From an uncultured Clostridia bacterium (lineage in GTDB: Bacteria > Bacillota > Clostridia > Christensenellales > UBA1242): a stretch of DNA of 30,867 nt. The notes below the pieces were generated by a model. The model was not told where the DNA came from, ran no database searches, and saw nothing but the letters and a program-made list of their open reading frames with translations. Where the stretch lies: the NCBI GenBank assembly GCA_937925475.1, contig CALEWH010000023.1, positions 1 to 30,867 on the forward strand, read 5' to 3'. A program made the position numbers and the translations under genes. Shown here piece by piece: positions 1-11,600 of this stretch. How positions within the stretch are numbered: the stretch's first letter is position 1; each line of letters opens with the position of its first letter.

Positions 1-47
1 GAGATGTGCGGACGTGACTGGAGTTCAGACGTGTGCTCTTCCGATCT
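1..47. other. Untrimmed Illumina P7/Read-2 adapter (left end)
   Basis: Bases 1-5 (GAGAT) match the 3' end of the Illumina P7 primer, bases 6-13 (GTGCGGAC) sit where the i7 index goes, and bases 14-47 match the TruSeq Read-2 adapter ending in GCTCTTCCGATCT. This is library sequence, not genomic DNA. It is the exact reverse complement of 30821-30867, so both ends carry the same P7-side adapter and index. Confidence 0.98.
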
Positions 48-86
48 TGTATAATTTTATTTTTTTATTTTTTTAATATTTTTTAT

Positions 87-114
87 TAAAAAGTGCTTAC
101 TTTTTATTGTTTTT
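87..114 (+). terminator. Possible rho-independent terminator of a lost upstream gene
   Basis: AAAAAGT (88-94) pairs with ACTTTTT (99-105) around a GCTT loop, with an extra T-A pair outside. It is followed by ATTGTTTTT. The stem is AT-rich and weak, but the hairpin plus T-rich tail fits a terminator for a plus-strand gene left of the contig. Confidence 0.4.
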
Positions 115-402
115 GGTATAATTATTTCTGTTTGATTATTTTTTATATTGTTTCGCAATCAAACCATATTATGTTTATATATTTTTGTTTTGATTATTTT
201 TGTAGTGTATTTTTTTGTTAGTAGGAATTATGTATGGGAGAGTTCTTATGGAAGTTGGTTTATTTGTGTGTAGGGTTTTGTTTTTTAAATGCTGTCTTTT
301 GTACATTCTTTATTTTGATGTGGACTATTATTTTTTGGTTGATACTTGTTAATGATGTTTGTCTTCAAATATTGCTTTACTTTTATTTTGGTTTTGATAA
401 AA

Positions 403-408
403 TATAAT
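403..408 (+). promoter_or_regulatory. TATAAT -10-like box before aldehyde dehydrogenase gene
   Basis: A perfect TATAAT ends 17 bases before the preferred start at 426 and five bases before the in-frame ATG at 414. No good -35 is visible at 16-18 bases upstream. If this box is used, transcription would begin around 414-415 and the leader would be very short or absent. Confidence 0.4.
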
Positions 409-425
409 TAATAATGAGGTGGGTT

Positions 426-1994
426 ATGAATATAGTTCAAGTGGTTAACAATCAACGCAATTATTTTCAGTCGGGTGCTACTCTTGATGTTGAGTTTAGA
501 CTTTCTACTCTTAGAAAATTAAAATCTGCAATTCTTGAAAATAAAGATAAGATCTATGATGCTTTTAAAAATGATTTGAATAAATGCGAGTTTGATGTCG
601 ACGCGACCGAACTTGGCATGGTGTGTAAAGAGATTGATTTTATGCTTTCGCATTTAAAGCGATTGGCAAAACCTAAGAGAGTAAAAACAAGTCTACTTAA
701 TTTTTCGTCTCGTGGATATATTTATCCTGAACCTTATGGAGTTGTCCTTGTTGTTGCTCCATGGAATTATCCTTTACAACTTTCTTTAATTCCGCTTGTA
801 GATGCTATTGCAAGTGGAAATACTGTTGTGCTCAAACCTAGCAACTATACATCTTCTGTTGCGAAAGTTATTAAGGATATATTATCTATTTTTAATGATA
901 AATATATTTCCGTTGTGCTTGGTGGAAGAGAACAAAATCAAGAATTATTTGATCAAAAATTTGATTTTATTTTCTTCACTGGTGGTACAACTGTTGCAAA
1001 ATTGCTAATGGAAAAAGCCAGTAAAAATTTGACTCCATGTGTTTTCGAACTGGGTGGAAAGTCGCCTTGTATTGTGAATAAATATGCAAATATCGACCTT
1101 GCTGCAAAACGAATTGTTTGGGGTAAATACCTTAATGCTGGTCAAACATGTGTTGCTCCTGATTATGTACTTGTAAACGAATCTATCAAAGATGAGTTTT
1201 TGGCGGCTTGTAAAAAATATATTGAAAAGTTTTACTATGAAAAACAACTGCTGGTAGGTGATGAGATATATCCTTATAGTAAAAAATTGGAAAGACAAAA
1301 AGTAAAACAACTTTCACTTTTGAAAAATGTTGATACTAAATCTCAAATTGAGAGCGACATTATTGATGGCGGGAGCGATAGCGATAATAATGGTCGTGAC
1401 GTGGAGGCTGATAATAATTGTGATGTGGCTGATATTAAAACTCGTGTTGTACTAACTGACAATTTCCCTTTCATTGTCAATGAAAAGCATAAAGAACGTT
1501 TGAAGGGGCTTATTGATGCTGACAAAGTGTATGTAGGGAATGAGTGGAGTGGTCGTAGATTAAGTCCAACAATTTTACAAAATGTCACTTGGGACGACGC
1601 TGTTATGGGTGAAGAAATTTTTGGACCGATACTTCCTGTTTTGACTTTCAATAATCTTTATGACATGTTGAGAGATTTGAAATCACATGACAAACCGCTT
1701 GCTTGTTATATTTTTGGTTGTGATAAGGGCGAAGAAGAAATGATACTTCGCGAGTTTAGTTTTGGCGGTGGTTGTGTAAACGACACTATAATGCACCTGA
1801 CCGAAGAAAGATTGCCATTTGGTGGAGTGGGGCTTAGTGGAATGGGAAGTTATCATGGCAAGAAGTCTTTTGAGACTTTTAGTCATTATAAAAGCGTCCT
1901 TAAAAAGTCGAATTTGATTGACTTAAACATTAGATATATGCCATATACAAAAGGCAAATCTAAAATTACAAAAACTATCTTTGGGATAAAATAA
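426..1994 (+). CDS. Aldehyde dehydrogenase, class 3 / fatty aldehyde type, with acidic insertion
   Basis: NAD(P)-dependent aldehyde dehydrogenase superfamily, most like class-3 enzymes (YwdH/ALDH3 type) that oxidise medium- or long-chain aldehydes to acids. Start 426 is chosen because GAGG at 416-419 sits six bases upstream. ATG 414 is in frame but has no ribosome-binding site. In the 522-aa form the motif PWNYP (112-116) supplies the oxyanion Asn114, FFTGG (183-187) is in the cofactor fold, FELGGKSP (207-214) carries the general base Glu208, and GQTC (239-242) carries the nucleophile Cys242. The Glu-Cys spacing of 34 is as in ALDH3. EEIFGP (396-401) and the C-terminal FGGVGLSGMG follow. The family is normally about 455-460 residues. 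The excess is a low-complexity Asp/Asn-rich insertion at about 280-348, in frame and away from the catalytic residues. Probably active; substrate unknown. Confidence 0.93.
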   Translation: MNIVQVVNNQRNYFQSGATLDVEFRLSTLRKLKSAILENKDKIYDAFKNDLNKCEFDVDATELGMVCKEIDFMLSHLKRLAKPKRVKTSLLNFSSRGYIYPEPYGVVLVVAPWNYPLQLSLIPLVDAIASGNTVVLKPSNYTSSVAKVIKDILSIFNDKYISVVLGGREQNQELFDQKFDFIFFTGGTTVAKLLMEKASKNLTPCVFELGGKSPCIVNKYANIDLAAKRIVWGKYLNAGQTCVAPDYVLVNESIKDEFLAACKKYIEKFYYEKQLLVGDEIYPYSKKLERQKVKQLSLLKNVDTKSQIESDIIDGGSDSDNNGRDVEADNNCDVADIKTRVVLTDNFPFIVNEKHKERLKGLIDADKVYVGNEWSGRRLSPTILQNVTWDDAVMGEEIFGPILPVLTFNNLYDMLRDLKSHDKPLACYIFGCDKGEEEMILREFSFGGGCVNDTIMHLTEERLPFGGVGLSGMGSYHGKKSFETFSHYKSVLKKSNLIDLNIRYMPYTKGKSKITKTIFGIK

Positions 1995-1996
1995 AT

Positions 1997-2022
1997 TGAT
2001 AGTTATAAATTTATAATTATCA
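1997..2022. repeat. 26-bp dyad just after aldehyde dehydrogenase stop
   Basis: TGATAGTTATAAA (1997-2009) is followed directly by TTTATAATTATCA (2010-2022), an almost perfect palindrome with one G-U wobble in RNA. It begins three bases after the stop codon. There is no T run behind it, so it is more likely a 3'-end stability hairpin than a terminator. Confidence 0.45.
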
Positions 2023-2186
2023 TTGTCATAAAAATATAATTATTGTTTTTGTGGTATCTTGTCACGATTTGTAATTTTGCATTAATTTTGACTAAAAACA
2101 ACATTTTGAAAATATGGCTTACTTGTCGAATTGTTTTGCTTTTACAGTATTGGTTGTTTTGAAAGAATCAAATAGTCGACATAATA

Positions 2187-2219
2187 AATAGCACCAAAAT
2201 TTTGGTGCTATTTTTGTCT
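2187..2219 (+). terminator. Rho-independent terminator downstream of aldehyde dehydrogenase
   Basis: AATAGCACCAAAA (2187-2199) pairs perfectly with TTTTGGTGCTATT (2200-2212) and is followed by TTTGTCTTTTTT. This is the clearest terminator in the interval. It lies about 190 bases after the aldehyde dehydrogenase stop, giving a long 3' tail, and it insulates that gene from the giant gene promoter. Confidence 0.85.
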
Positions 2220-2325
2220 TTTTTGTGTTCATAATTTGTCTTACAATGTGCAAAAAATGGCTTTATTTCGTGCTTAAAAATCTTGTAAAAAAATGAAAAA
2301 TTTTGTCAAAATCGCTTGTATTTGT

Positions 2326-2354
2326 TTGACTAATGAATGAAGAAAATATATAAT
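2326..2354 (+). promoter_or_regulatory. Near-consensus sigma-A promoter of the giant gene
   Basis: TTGACT (2326-2331), exactly 17 bases, then TATAAT (2349-2354). The predicted transcription start is near 2360-2361, giving an untranslated leader of about 123 bases before the TTG start at 2484. The leader is AT-rich apart from a CGCGCG island at 2379-2384 and a possible weak CGTAA/TTACG stem just upstream of the ribosome-binding site. The remaining DNA between the terminator and this promoter (2220-2325) shows nothing else. Confidence 0.85.
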
Positions 2355-2483
2355 GCCTAAGATAATATTATTTATATACGCGCGAGAGCTGTTTTGTAAA
2401 TTTGTTATCACTAAATTAAAGAATGAAAAATGAAATACATTTCGTAATTTTGGTAAAACTACTTACGAGAAAGAAGGTATATT

Positions 2484-2639
2484 TTGAGAAACAAGAGAGT
2501 TAAACCCAATTTTAGAGTTAAACATCCATATGGTTATTTGATTAAGTCTATGCTTATAGGCTTAGTTTTAGTGTTTACTAGCATTTTCTCTATGGCGACA
2601 GGCGTGGTTAACCTAAAACCGTCTTCAAATGCTGATGCG
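2484..2639 (+). other. Predicted Sec signal peptide of the giant protein
   Basis: Residues 1-52. A long basic N-region (MRNKRVKPNFRVKH) is followed by a hydrophobic core around LIGLVLVFTSIFSMATG and an Ala-Asp-Ala-Ala stretch suited to signal peptidase I. The extended, charged N-region is typical of large Gram-positive surface proteins. No YSIRK motif is present. Confidence 0.8.
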
Positions 2640-5600
2640 GCTGTTAGCGGAAATTGGAGCGATAGTACAGATGCTGTTTCGACATATAATCCAAGTTTGA
2701 GTACAAAGGGTTTTGCAAGTGGTAATGGTACAAAATCAAGTCCATTTACCATCAATACCATTGCTCAATGGCGTTGTTTCTCTGATTTTGTCAAAAACTG
2801 GAATGGTGGATATAAGTATTATTTCCAACTAGGTGCTGACCTAGACTTTTCTGGTCATTACTTTGATGCAAATATGGCTGTAGGTTATTCTGGTGCTATC
2901 CAAGCACCATCGACTACTAAAGCCACATCGGCTAGTGCAACAGACAAGTCATTTGCGGGTGTTTTCTATGGCAATGGTTATAGAATAATGAATGTGACTG
3001 TGAAAGAAGGTTATGAGATTGGTGGACTATTTGGTTCTATGTGTGGAACAGCTTATCTTTCCACAGGTGAATCCGCTATATATTATCCCAACTACTCAGA
3101 AACCTACTATTCGCCAGCTGTATATGACCTTGTAATTGAAAACATGACCGAAGAAAGCGGAGCATGTGGTGATGCGGGTTTTGGTGCAGTGACAGGTATT
3201 GCTCGTCGTGCAGTAATCTCAAACGTATTTGTTTATAGCACTACCAATGGCAAATTTGAATGTGGTATTGGTGCAAATATCGGCGGTATAGCTGGATGTG
3301 TATATGGATGTCAAATTTATGGCTGTAAAGTAGACGGAATGACTCTGTATGGTAATGGAGGCATAGGTGGTATTGTAGGTGTAGTCGGAACTGGATACGA
3401 ATCGACTTATATAGTAAACTGTCACAACAATGCTACTGTACAATGTGGTAATGGTTCTAAGTGTTGGGGTGCAGGTGGTATTGTAGGTAGTGGTACATAT
3501 GCAAGCGGATCTCATACTTATGTGAAATATTGCTGGAACACAGGATTAATTACATCTAGAAACGCTTATGGTAGCTCATCGACTAATGGCTCACATACAG
3601 ACGCTATAAAAAATGGCGGTATTGCAGGTCTTGTAGGATATGGAGTCAACACAAATCTCGATCTTATAATCCAATACTCATATAATGCTGGTGACGTGTA
3701 TGTAAACTCGTATCAAAACGGAACTCTAACTAAGGTTAAAGCCACTTATGGTCTTGCTAAAAACTATTACGGACATCCTACGTACATGAACTACTACGAT
3801 AATACGAAGACCACATCTGGAGGTTCAAACACATCTTCAGAAACTGGCCTTTCCACTTCTAGCTTAATGACAAATATAAGCACAGAATCGACAGGTATAG
3901 GATATACGAGTGCGGGTCACTATGTTAGAGGTAATGATGCGAGTGGTGGGTATTGTTATCCGTTAAATTCTCAAATGCCAGTTAGTACTTTAAGTGGTAA
4001 CTCAATAAATAAAGCATCGGGTGATGTTTCTTATTGGCAAATTGGTGCTACTGTTGCTAAGAAAATATATATTTCTAAACCTTCTACAATAAATATAACA
4101 CCTTCTTATACATGTGAGATTTTTCCTCCAACTCAAACTGCTACAAGTATAGTAGTTGATAAAGTACCAAGTAAGAGCTATGCATCATCACTAACTATTA
4201 CTGGTAATGCTGGTAAAGCAATGAAAATTGAAATTACTAAGTATTCGCAAAAGGGTGTAGTGTCTACTACAAGTGAACTAATAAACACTGGAGACTTGAC
4301 AACTGCTCCTACGTATTCAATGTCATTCAATAAATATGATTTGTTTGAATATAAAATAACCGTCACAGAGTTTGCTGCTTTGGAAGGCTCTGGTACTAAT
4401 ACAAATCCATATCTTATACACAACATAAATGACTTGGAAGCAATGACAAATTATGATACAAATGGTGTATATTTTGGCATAACAAATAACATCACAATAG
4501 ATAGTAGTGCTAGCGCTAGTGGTGGATTTGGAACATTTTTGGGTGAATTTAGTGGCATGTTGGATGGTAGAGGACACACTATAAACATAACCAATGACGA
4601 CGTTTATGGTTTGTTTGCACAAATAACAAGCAATGGTATTGTTCATAACTTGAATATCGTAAAGCAAACATTAGACTACAGCCATAATTCTACTATTCAA
4701 TGTATTAATGACTCTACACAAGGTGGATTGTTGACAATTTACAACTATGGCATTGTGGATAATGTAAGCGTGTATATACATGATGTGACATTTAATTTTT
4801 CAGATATATTTGCAGGAAGCGACCTTTATTGTGGTGTACTAACAGCAATAAACTATGGTACAATTTCTAACTGTTATGTAGGCGGAGTTGATGCTTCTCG
4901 GGTTAATCTTGAGAATGTTGATTTTCCTAGAATATATATTAATTCAGATGCCTCAGATCCTAGTACAATGATGAATACAGGATTCCGTTTTGGTAGTATG
5001 TGTGCACAAAATGGACTAGAGTCAAGTCTTGTAGGCAATTCAGCTTCCCTAGAAATATATAATAATGGTGCAAATGGAAATGACATACGTATTGGTGGTA
5101 TAACAGGTGACGACAATAGAGATGACCAACCTGAATTGCTAATGAGTGACAACTTCTTTGAAGGTGGCTTTGATCATATGCCGAGTGATGGGTCTTCATA
5201 TGTCGGTGGTATTTGTGGACACTTGTCAACATACATGTCTGAAGCGAAGATACTTAACACAACTTTACGAAATATAACACGATTGACTGATGATAATACT
5301 ACTAATTCAAACGTAGATGCGATGTTTGGATATTGTGAGACTGATGTAAGTAGTTTGAACCTTGCATATACATCAGCGCACAGAAATTTGGCTAACGCTA
5401 GTATTGCTACTTATACTGATATTATAAGTTCTGGGTTTGAATTTAGTGGTTATGAATCAATTACAGGAAGTAAATTTGACCCTAAATATTGGATTGCTAT
5501 AGGTAACAATGAATCTAAAAATAAAACTTATGCGATGAATAATTATCAAGGTGATATATACTATCCGCGCAGTAAAAAGTTGCTTAGAAATGGTTCGGAA

Positions 5601-8600
5601 GTTGATAACAACTGGGTTAGTTCGGGAAGCTCAGCGTCAACTGCATCGACCGTTTCAATAAGTACAGGCTATGCTTTAGGAAATCTTGCTGCTGGTTTGA
5701 ATGCTGGTACTGTAAGAAATCTTACTACTATCAATATTACTGCGGACTTGTACTTGTATGGTAGTGTATGGTCGCCAATTGATACACTTAGTGGTGTAAC
5801 TATAAATGGTAACGGACACACAATATATGGATTGTATTCGATAGGTAGTACAAATGATGTAGTGGGCGGTTTGATAAGAAATGCATCAAATGTTACTGTA
5901 AACAATCTTAATTTTGAAGATTGTATGTTGAACACTCCGTATTTTGCAAGAGAAACGTTGTATATGTCGTTTGTGGCTGGTGGTGCCAACAACTTTTCTG
6001 CAAACAACGTCGAATTTAGAAACTGCCATATATTAGTCGAACCTCTTAAAAATACTAGTAGTTATGCAACTATAATGGCGGGATTTCTATTTGCTTCTGA
6101 CGATACTGTAAATACAATAGATGACATAAGAGTAACAAGTGATTCTGCTGATGTTACTTTAAAATCTACTATCACCTTACGAGACGAAAACAATTCAGTA
6201 CAACATGATACATACGTTGGTGGAATATTTGGAGCTATATATAACGATACTGCCACCTTGACAAATATTGACATAAATGGTCTTGACTTCAATATTATAG
6301 GTTTTCGTGGATATTCAACCGTTTATGGTGGCGGTATTGGTGGTTTAGCAAGTGAAGTAGTAAACATTAAAAAAGCCAATATTGTCTCATTGTCGTTTAA
6401 TGTAAATCCAGGCAATATGTGGTCTTGTGCTGCTGTTGGTGGTGTTGTAGGATGTGTAGGTAGCGAGTTTTACATAAGTGATAGTATCATAGATCCATAT
6501 ATATACTTGCCTAGATATGATTGTGCAGGTGAGACTAGTATATTGTTCGGCGGTGTAGTTGGTACTCAAGCTAATGAATATACTGTCGTTTGTGTAGACG
6601 GATGCGATCTTAATTTAGCCATCATGGGTGTCTATGCAAATATTATCCCATCTGATGATTTTGTCGGCATTGGTGGCGTCGTAGGTGGCGGTAAAGGTGT
6701 ATTGAAATTTGAAGACAATGTGCTTCAATTTAAGACAAATTTAATCAATCATAACCTAAGTCCAAAATCTGTTTTCACAATTAGAGGTGGAGACAGAACT
6801 GATTCGATTGATGTCAATAGAAACCTTATCATACTAGATACAAACGACAATGCAAATGCTAATGGTTCGAATAATACATCTGCAAGTGCCAATGTCGTGT
6901 ATTGCACAAATGGCGATCTTGTAAGCTTAGATATCTTAGATATTGGTACTACATCATACAATTTGGATCAAATGATTGACCTTGCAAATGGTAATAGTGG
7001 TGATCAATCATTTAATGACCACTTCTTTGGAAACAAATTTGTAAGACAAGGTTATAATAATGATAGTGATCCATATGTGAGAAAGTACAACGAAAATGAT
7101 ACTAATTTAGTTGTACCTACTTACAATAATAATAGTGTTCACTATAGAGATGTATTTACTTTAGCAGGTTTTGGTTTTACTGTATATAATGTTCTAGACC
7201 CTAATAGTGTTACAAAAATAAATGCGACAAATAGTTTGGGGGCTAGCAATAATTATGTTACGATAACTAGAAATGCTCAATATACATTACCATATGAATC
7301 AAATCCAAACCATGGATTTATTTATCTTGCATATGGAGATACATTAAAGTTTACACTTAATAATAGTGCCTATAAATATAGTGCTGTATGGCAAGGTAAA
7401 ACTGGCTCTACAATAGACAATAGTAGCCTACTTTCAATCACTTCTCAAACCCAAAGTGACACTACGATAGATGTTACAAATAATACTATTATTTCAAGTA
7501 ACTACTGGAAAGGTTATAAGGATGGTACAAATAAGTTCTTAAACATTAATGTAAACCTTGCTCAAAACCAAAGATATTTTGCAGTACATAGTAGTATGAG
7601 TGTGACTGGTGCTACATACTATGCTACACGTGGTAATTATAAAGTGTATTTTGCTGCTCATGGTACTCAAATAACAGTTACCAAATCAGGCAATACAATA
7701 GGTTATAGCACTAATACTTCTGACACTTCTTATATTGAACATCTTGGAAGAGGTACTATTAATGCAAACAACAATATATCGAATATTACATTACTTACAC
7801 CGAGTTCTAGTTCTATAAGTCTAAATGGTTATTATAAATACGCATTTACTGTTAATGATTCTAATACATCGACTACTAATAGTGCTGGTCTGATTACTTA
7901 TACTTATATTACAGCACCTATGTACAAACACACTATTGCAGCATCCGGTGATACTGATGGTGCTGGTGGTTCAATGTCAACCATATCTTCGGGCTTATAT
8001 TTCATAACAAACCTTACAGGTTCGACTCAATATACTACTTTGATGTTGAAGGAGGACGTGGCTGTCAAATACACTTATCCAACTAAAATTGGCGAGTGGA
8101 CATATAGTAATGTTACTCGTTCTGGAAATGTAGCAAGTTCGACTACTTCGGGTTATAACTACGACACTACTTTGTCTAATGTAAATAGTACTATTAAATA
8201 TCTATGTAATACATATTATACAACACTTTATACTTATCAAGAAGCTGCGTCTTTTGAAGATCAATCTATATCAAAGGTTCCGATTTCTGGAAATGGTACA
8301 ACTGCTTCAGGTGTTCCTACAGCTTTGTGGGGTGGTTGGAGTAGTAGTTTGAAAATAACTACTTATTCTAGTGGAAGCGAAAGTACAGTCACAGTATCTA
8401 GCATAAATGGTTACAATGGCATGAGAAAGGGATTATACCTAACTTATGGTGGCAAAAACTATGTTGGTGCTATGCACAATGATTCGTTCTCACTTCAATA
8501 CGAGAGTGTTATTGTTGCTGTAAAGTACAACACAACAATCTCTATGACTGCGACACTTCCTGCTGGTTATAAACTTGGTGAAGTTGGTTATACGGCCAAT

Positions 8601-11600
8601 GGATCTACTGTAGCCGCTACAGTAAGTGGAACTACAATCAAGTTTACAGTTAAAGGCGGTGGCACACTTGAAGTTAATGCAATTCAAGACAAGTGGGATG
8701 ACCATATTTCAACACCATCTGGCAGTGGTACTGCAAGTTCACCTTATCTAATCGCAAGTGCTGCAAACTTTGGTTGGATGGTAAATAAAATCAACTCAAC
8801 CGATACATCTTATGCTAGCAAGTACTATACATTGTCGGCAGATATTGATTTGGCTGGAAAATATGTAAGTCCTATCAAAAATACATTTACTGGTACATTT
8901 ACAGGTGGTAGTTCTACTGTAAAACACACAATCAAAAACCTAAAGATTTGGGCTAATGAAAGTGCAAATCTATTTGCTAATAACGCAGGAACTATAAGAA
9001 ATATCTTGTTCTTAAATCCTACTATATCTAGCACAACATTAGAAACAGGACTCGTAGCCGCAAATAGTGGAACAATTGAAAACTTTGGTGCTCATACATC
9101 TGACACTTCTACTGCATTTGTAAGTGGAAGTGGATCACAAGGTTTTGCACTTATCGGCGAAAACTATGGTACTGTATCATCAGTATTTAATACTGCAAAG
9201 ATATATTCATATGGTTTTGTTGCTGGTGTGATTGGGGCAAACTATTATATTGCAAAAAATATATATTCAAACTTCTCTTACACTACAATTGCAGGAAACA
9301 ATGATTATGTTGCTGCTCTTGTAAGTACAAACTCTAATGGAGCAGGTTCTGGCAAAACTGCAACTATATCAAATGCATATACTGCCGTAAACCTTGGTAG
9401 CTCTTATACAAAAGGTTATTTATATCAATCAAATGCTAGTGGTTCTACAATTAAAAATGTTTATTATTTGTCAGGTGCATTTGCTGGCACTCCAACAAAT
9501 AGCGGTACTGCAACAAATGTCGTTGCAAAAACCGCAGATCAATTAAAAGATAGCAATCAATACATTTCATGGGATGACTTTGGTGCTAATTGGAAAATTG
9601 TTGCTAAGGATACTAGCACGCTATATAATGGTCAACCAAAAACAGGTTATCCACTTCTTACAATGGGTGATGCTAGTGGAATGGTTAAGATATCATTAAG
9701 GTATTCGATTAAAGGATTGAATGGAAATGTATGGGATGGTAATAGTGATGTCCCTGGTTGGACTGCTAGTCCATATACATTCTGGGTTACTCCTGGTAAG
9801 TCATTTACTAAAACTATTTCCAAATCTACCGGAACATATCCTACTCCAGTATATTTGCATTCGCTAGATACCTATTCTGGATTTAGTAGTACTTGGTCAA
9901 TAAGTGCAACTAACAAATCAAGCACAAATACATTTACAGTTAGCGCAGCGCAATGTGCATTTACATCTGGTACAACTGAAGCTGTGTTGCAAGTAACATT
10001 TGAACCGCCAACCGCAACCTTTAATAGTAATGTTGATGGAATGATAAGCGGGGCTACTCTTGTAACAGGTGTTGGCTCAAAATATGCAAAACATTCTACA
10101 TCGACTACTGATACTACTGCTGCAGCAACATTTACTTATGGAATAAATTCAAATTATAATCCACTTATATTTGAGCGTTTTGCAGTAGGTGGCGCTACAA
10201 TACTTTCGGGTCACTTAACAACTGCAACAACTAAATATATTTATCTAAGTGGTAGCACATATAGTGCAAACGCTTCTAAGAATGGAACAGGTACATATGT
10301 TGGTACTGTAAAAATTACACCAAGCAGTACAAAGGCAGGTACAATCACTTTAAGCGAACTTAAAGAAAACATTACAATTACTGCCACAATGTATCAAGGT
10401 ATACAAATTAGTTATAGCGGACTTGTGTCTGGTACAGCTAATACAATTTCAAGTTACTACAATACATCGGCAATTACTACTGGTACTACATCAACAAAGA
10501 TAGCTGATGTAAGAAAAAGTGGTGGAGCAGCGTCCGCTACAGCTGGTACTTACTACATTCCAGTTAAATCGGGAAGTAGCAGAATACTTGTGGGTAGTGT
10601 ATTGAAAGGAAATACAAGTTCGTACACATACTATCAAGGAAAGCACAACAATACAGTAGACTTTACAAATACTAGTTATGCGAGTGTAGCAGACAAAGCA
10701 CATAGTTTGACTGCTGCTCAAATGAACGGATTCTTGAATACAACCGCAGACCATGGTACTTTGTCCTATACATATGGCCCTGGTCAATGGACTTATACAA
10801 TAAGTATCAAATCACTTCACTTGACTACAAAACCTACCACAATCACAATAAATGATTCTGTTTCAAATACAAGCAAATCATTTAGTGGAGATTCAATTGC
10901 TGCAAACAAAACAGTAACATTCTCAGTTAAAGCAAATGTAACTCCAAAATTTGAGATATCGTATACAGTTGCTAGTGGAAAGGTATATCGTACAATATGG
11001 GGTAGTGACGCAAGCACTGGAATGTCTAGTGAAACTATGACAGCAGATAGTGCAACTCAAAATCGTACCTATTACATAAATGTTATAGAAAGATTTAAAG
11101 CCACATTGAGTGCAAGTAAAAACAACACAAATGGTGGTCGAACATATATTTCTACTAATGGTGACAAACAACCAGTTTTAACAATAACATATTCTGCCAA
11201 TGCAAACTTTAATAATAGTGCATCAGGTTCTGTTAGCAATAGTGGTAGTGCAACACAATCGAGTGTAACAACAAATCAATATATTGACTATGGTAGTAAA
11301 GTTACTTATGCAAAAGGTGACAGAACTGTTGACAGCACTAATAAAATTAATTTCTCGCATATTTATGGATCGGGTACACTTTCTAAGTCTTCGACTGCGA
11401 GCATTACAGCCAATGATTCAGCAACAGCTTCATACAACATTGTAATTCACACAGTAACTACTAAGATAACTAATAAAGACTTAACATTGCATCCAGATGT
11501 ATACATAGGTATCACAAGAAATGGAAATTATACATTTGATGAAAGCACTATGCATACTACAAATAGTGCAAAGACTGCATACTACATCTATTATGCTGGA

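Larger units (their letters stand above)
48..413. other. AT-rich non-coding left flank
   Basis: This stretch is very rich in T runs and contains no convincing gene on either strand. It holds a possible terminator at 87-114 and an inverted repeat (GTTTGATT at 130-137, AATCAAAC at 157-164, 19-base loop). The only other signal is the TATAAT just before the aldehyde dehydrogenase gene. It probably joins the 3' end of a gene lost at the contig edge to the aldehyde dehydrogenase promoter region. Confidence 0.6.

Noticed and set aside
1..47. Terminal inverted repeats of a linear plasmid, phage or transposon
   Set aside because: The sequence matches Illumina P7/Read-2 adapter and index at both ends, so it is library-derived.
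414..425. Aldehyde dehydrogenase start at ATG 414
   Set aside because: The GAGG at 416-419 is placed correctly for ATG 426, and family N-termini begin near MNIxxxVxxQR; 414 stays possible only if the mRNA is leaderless.
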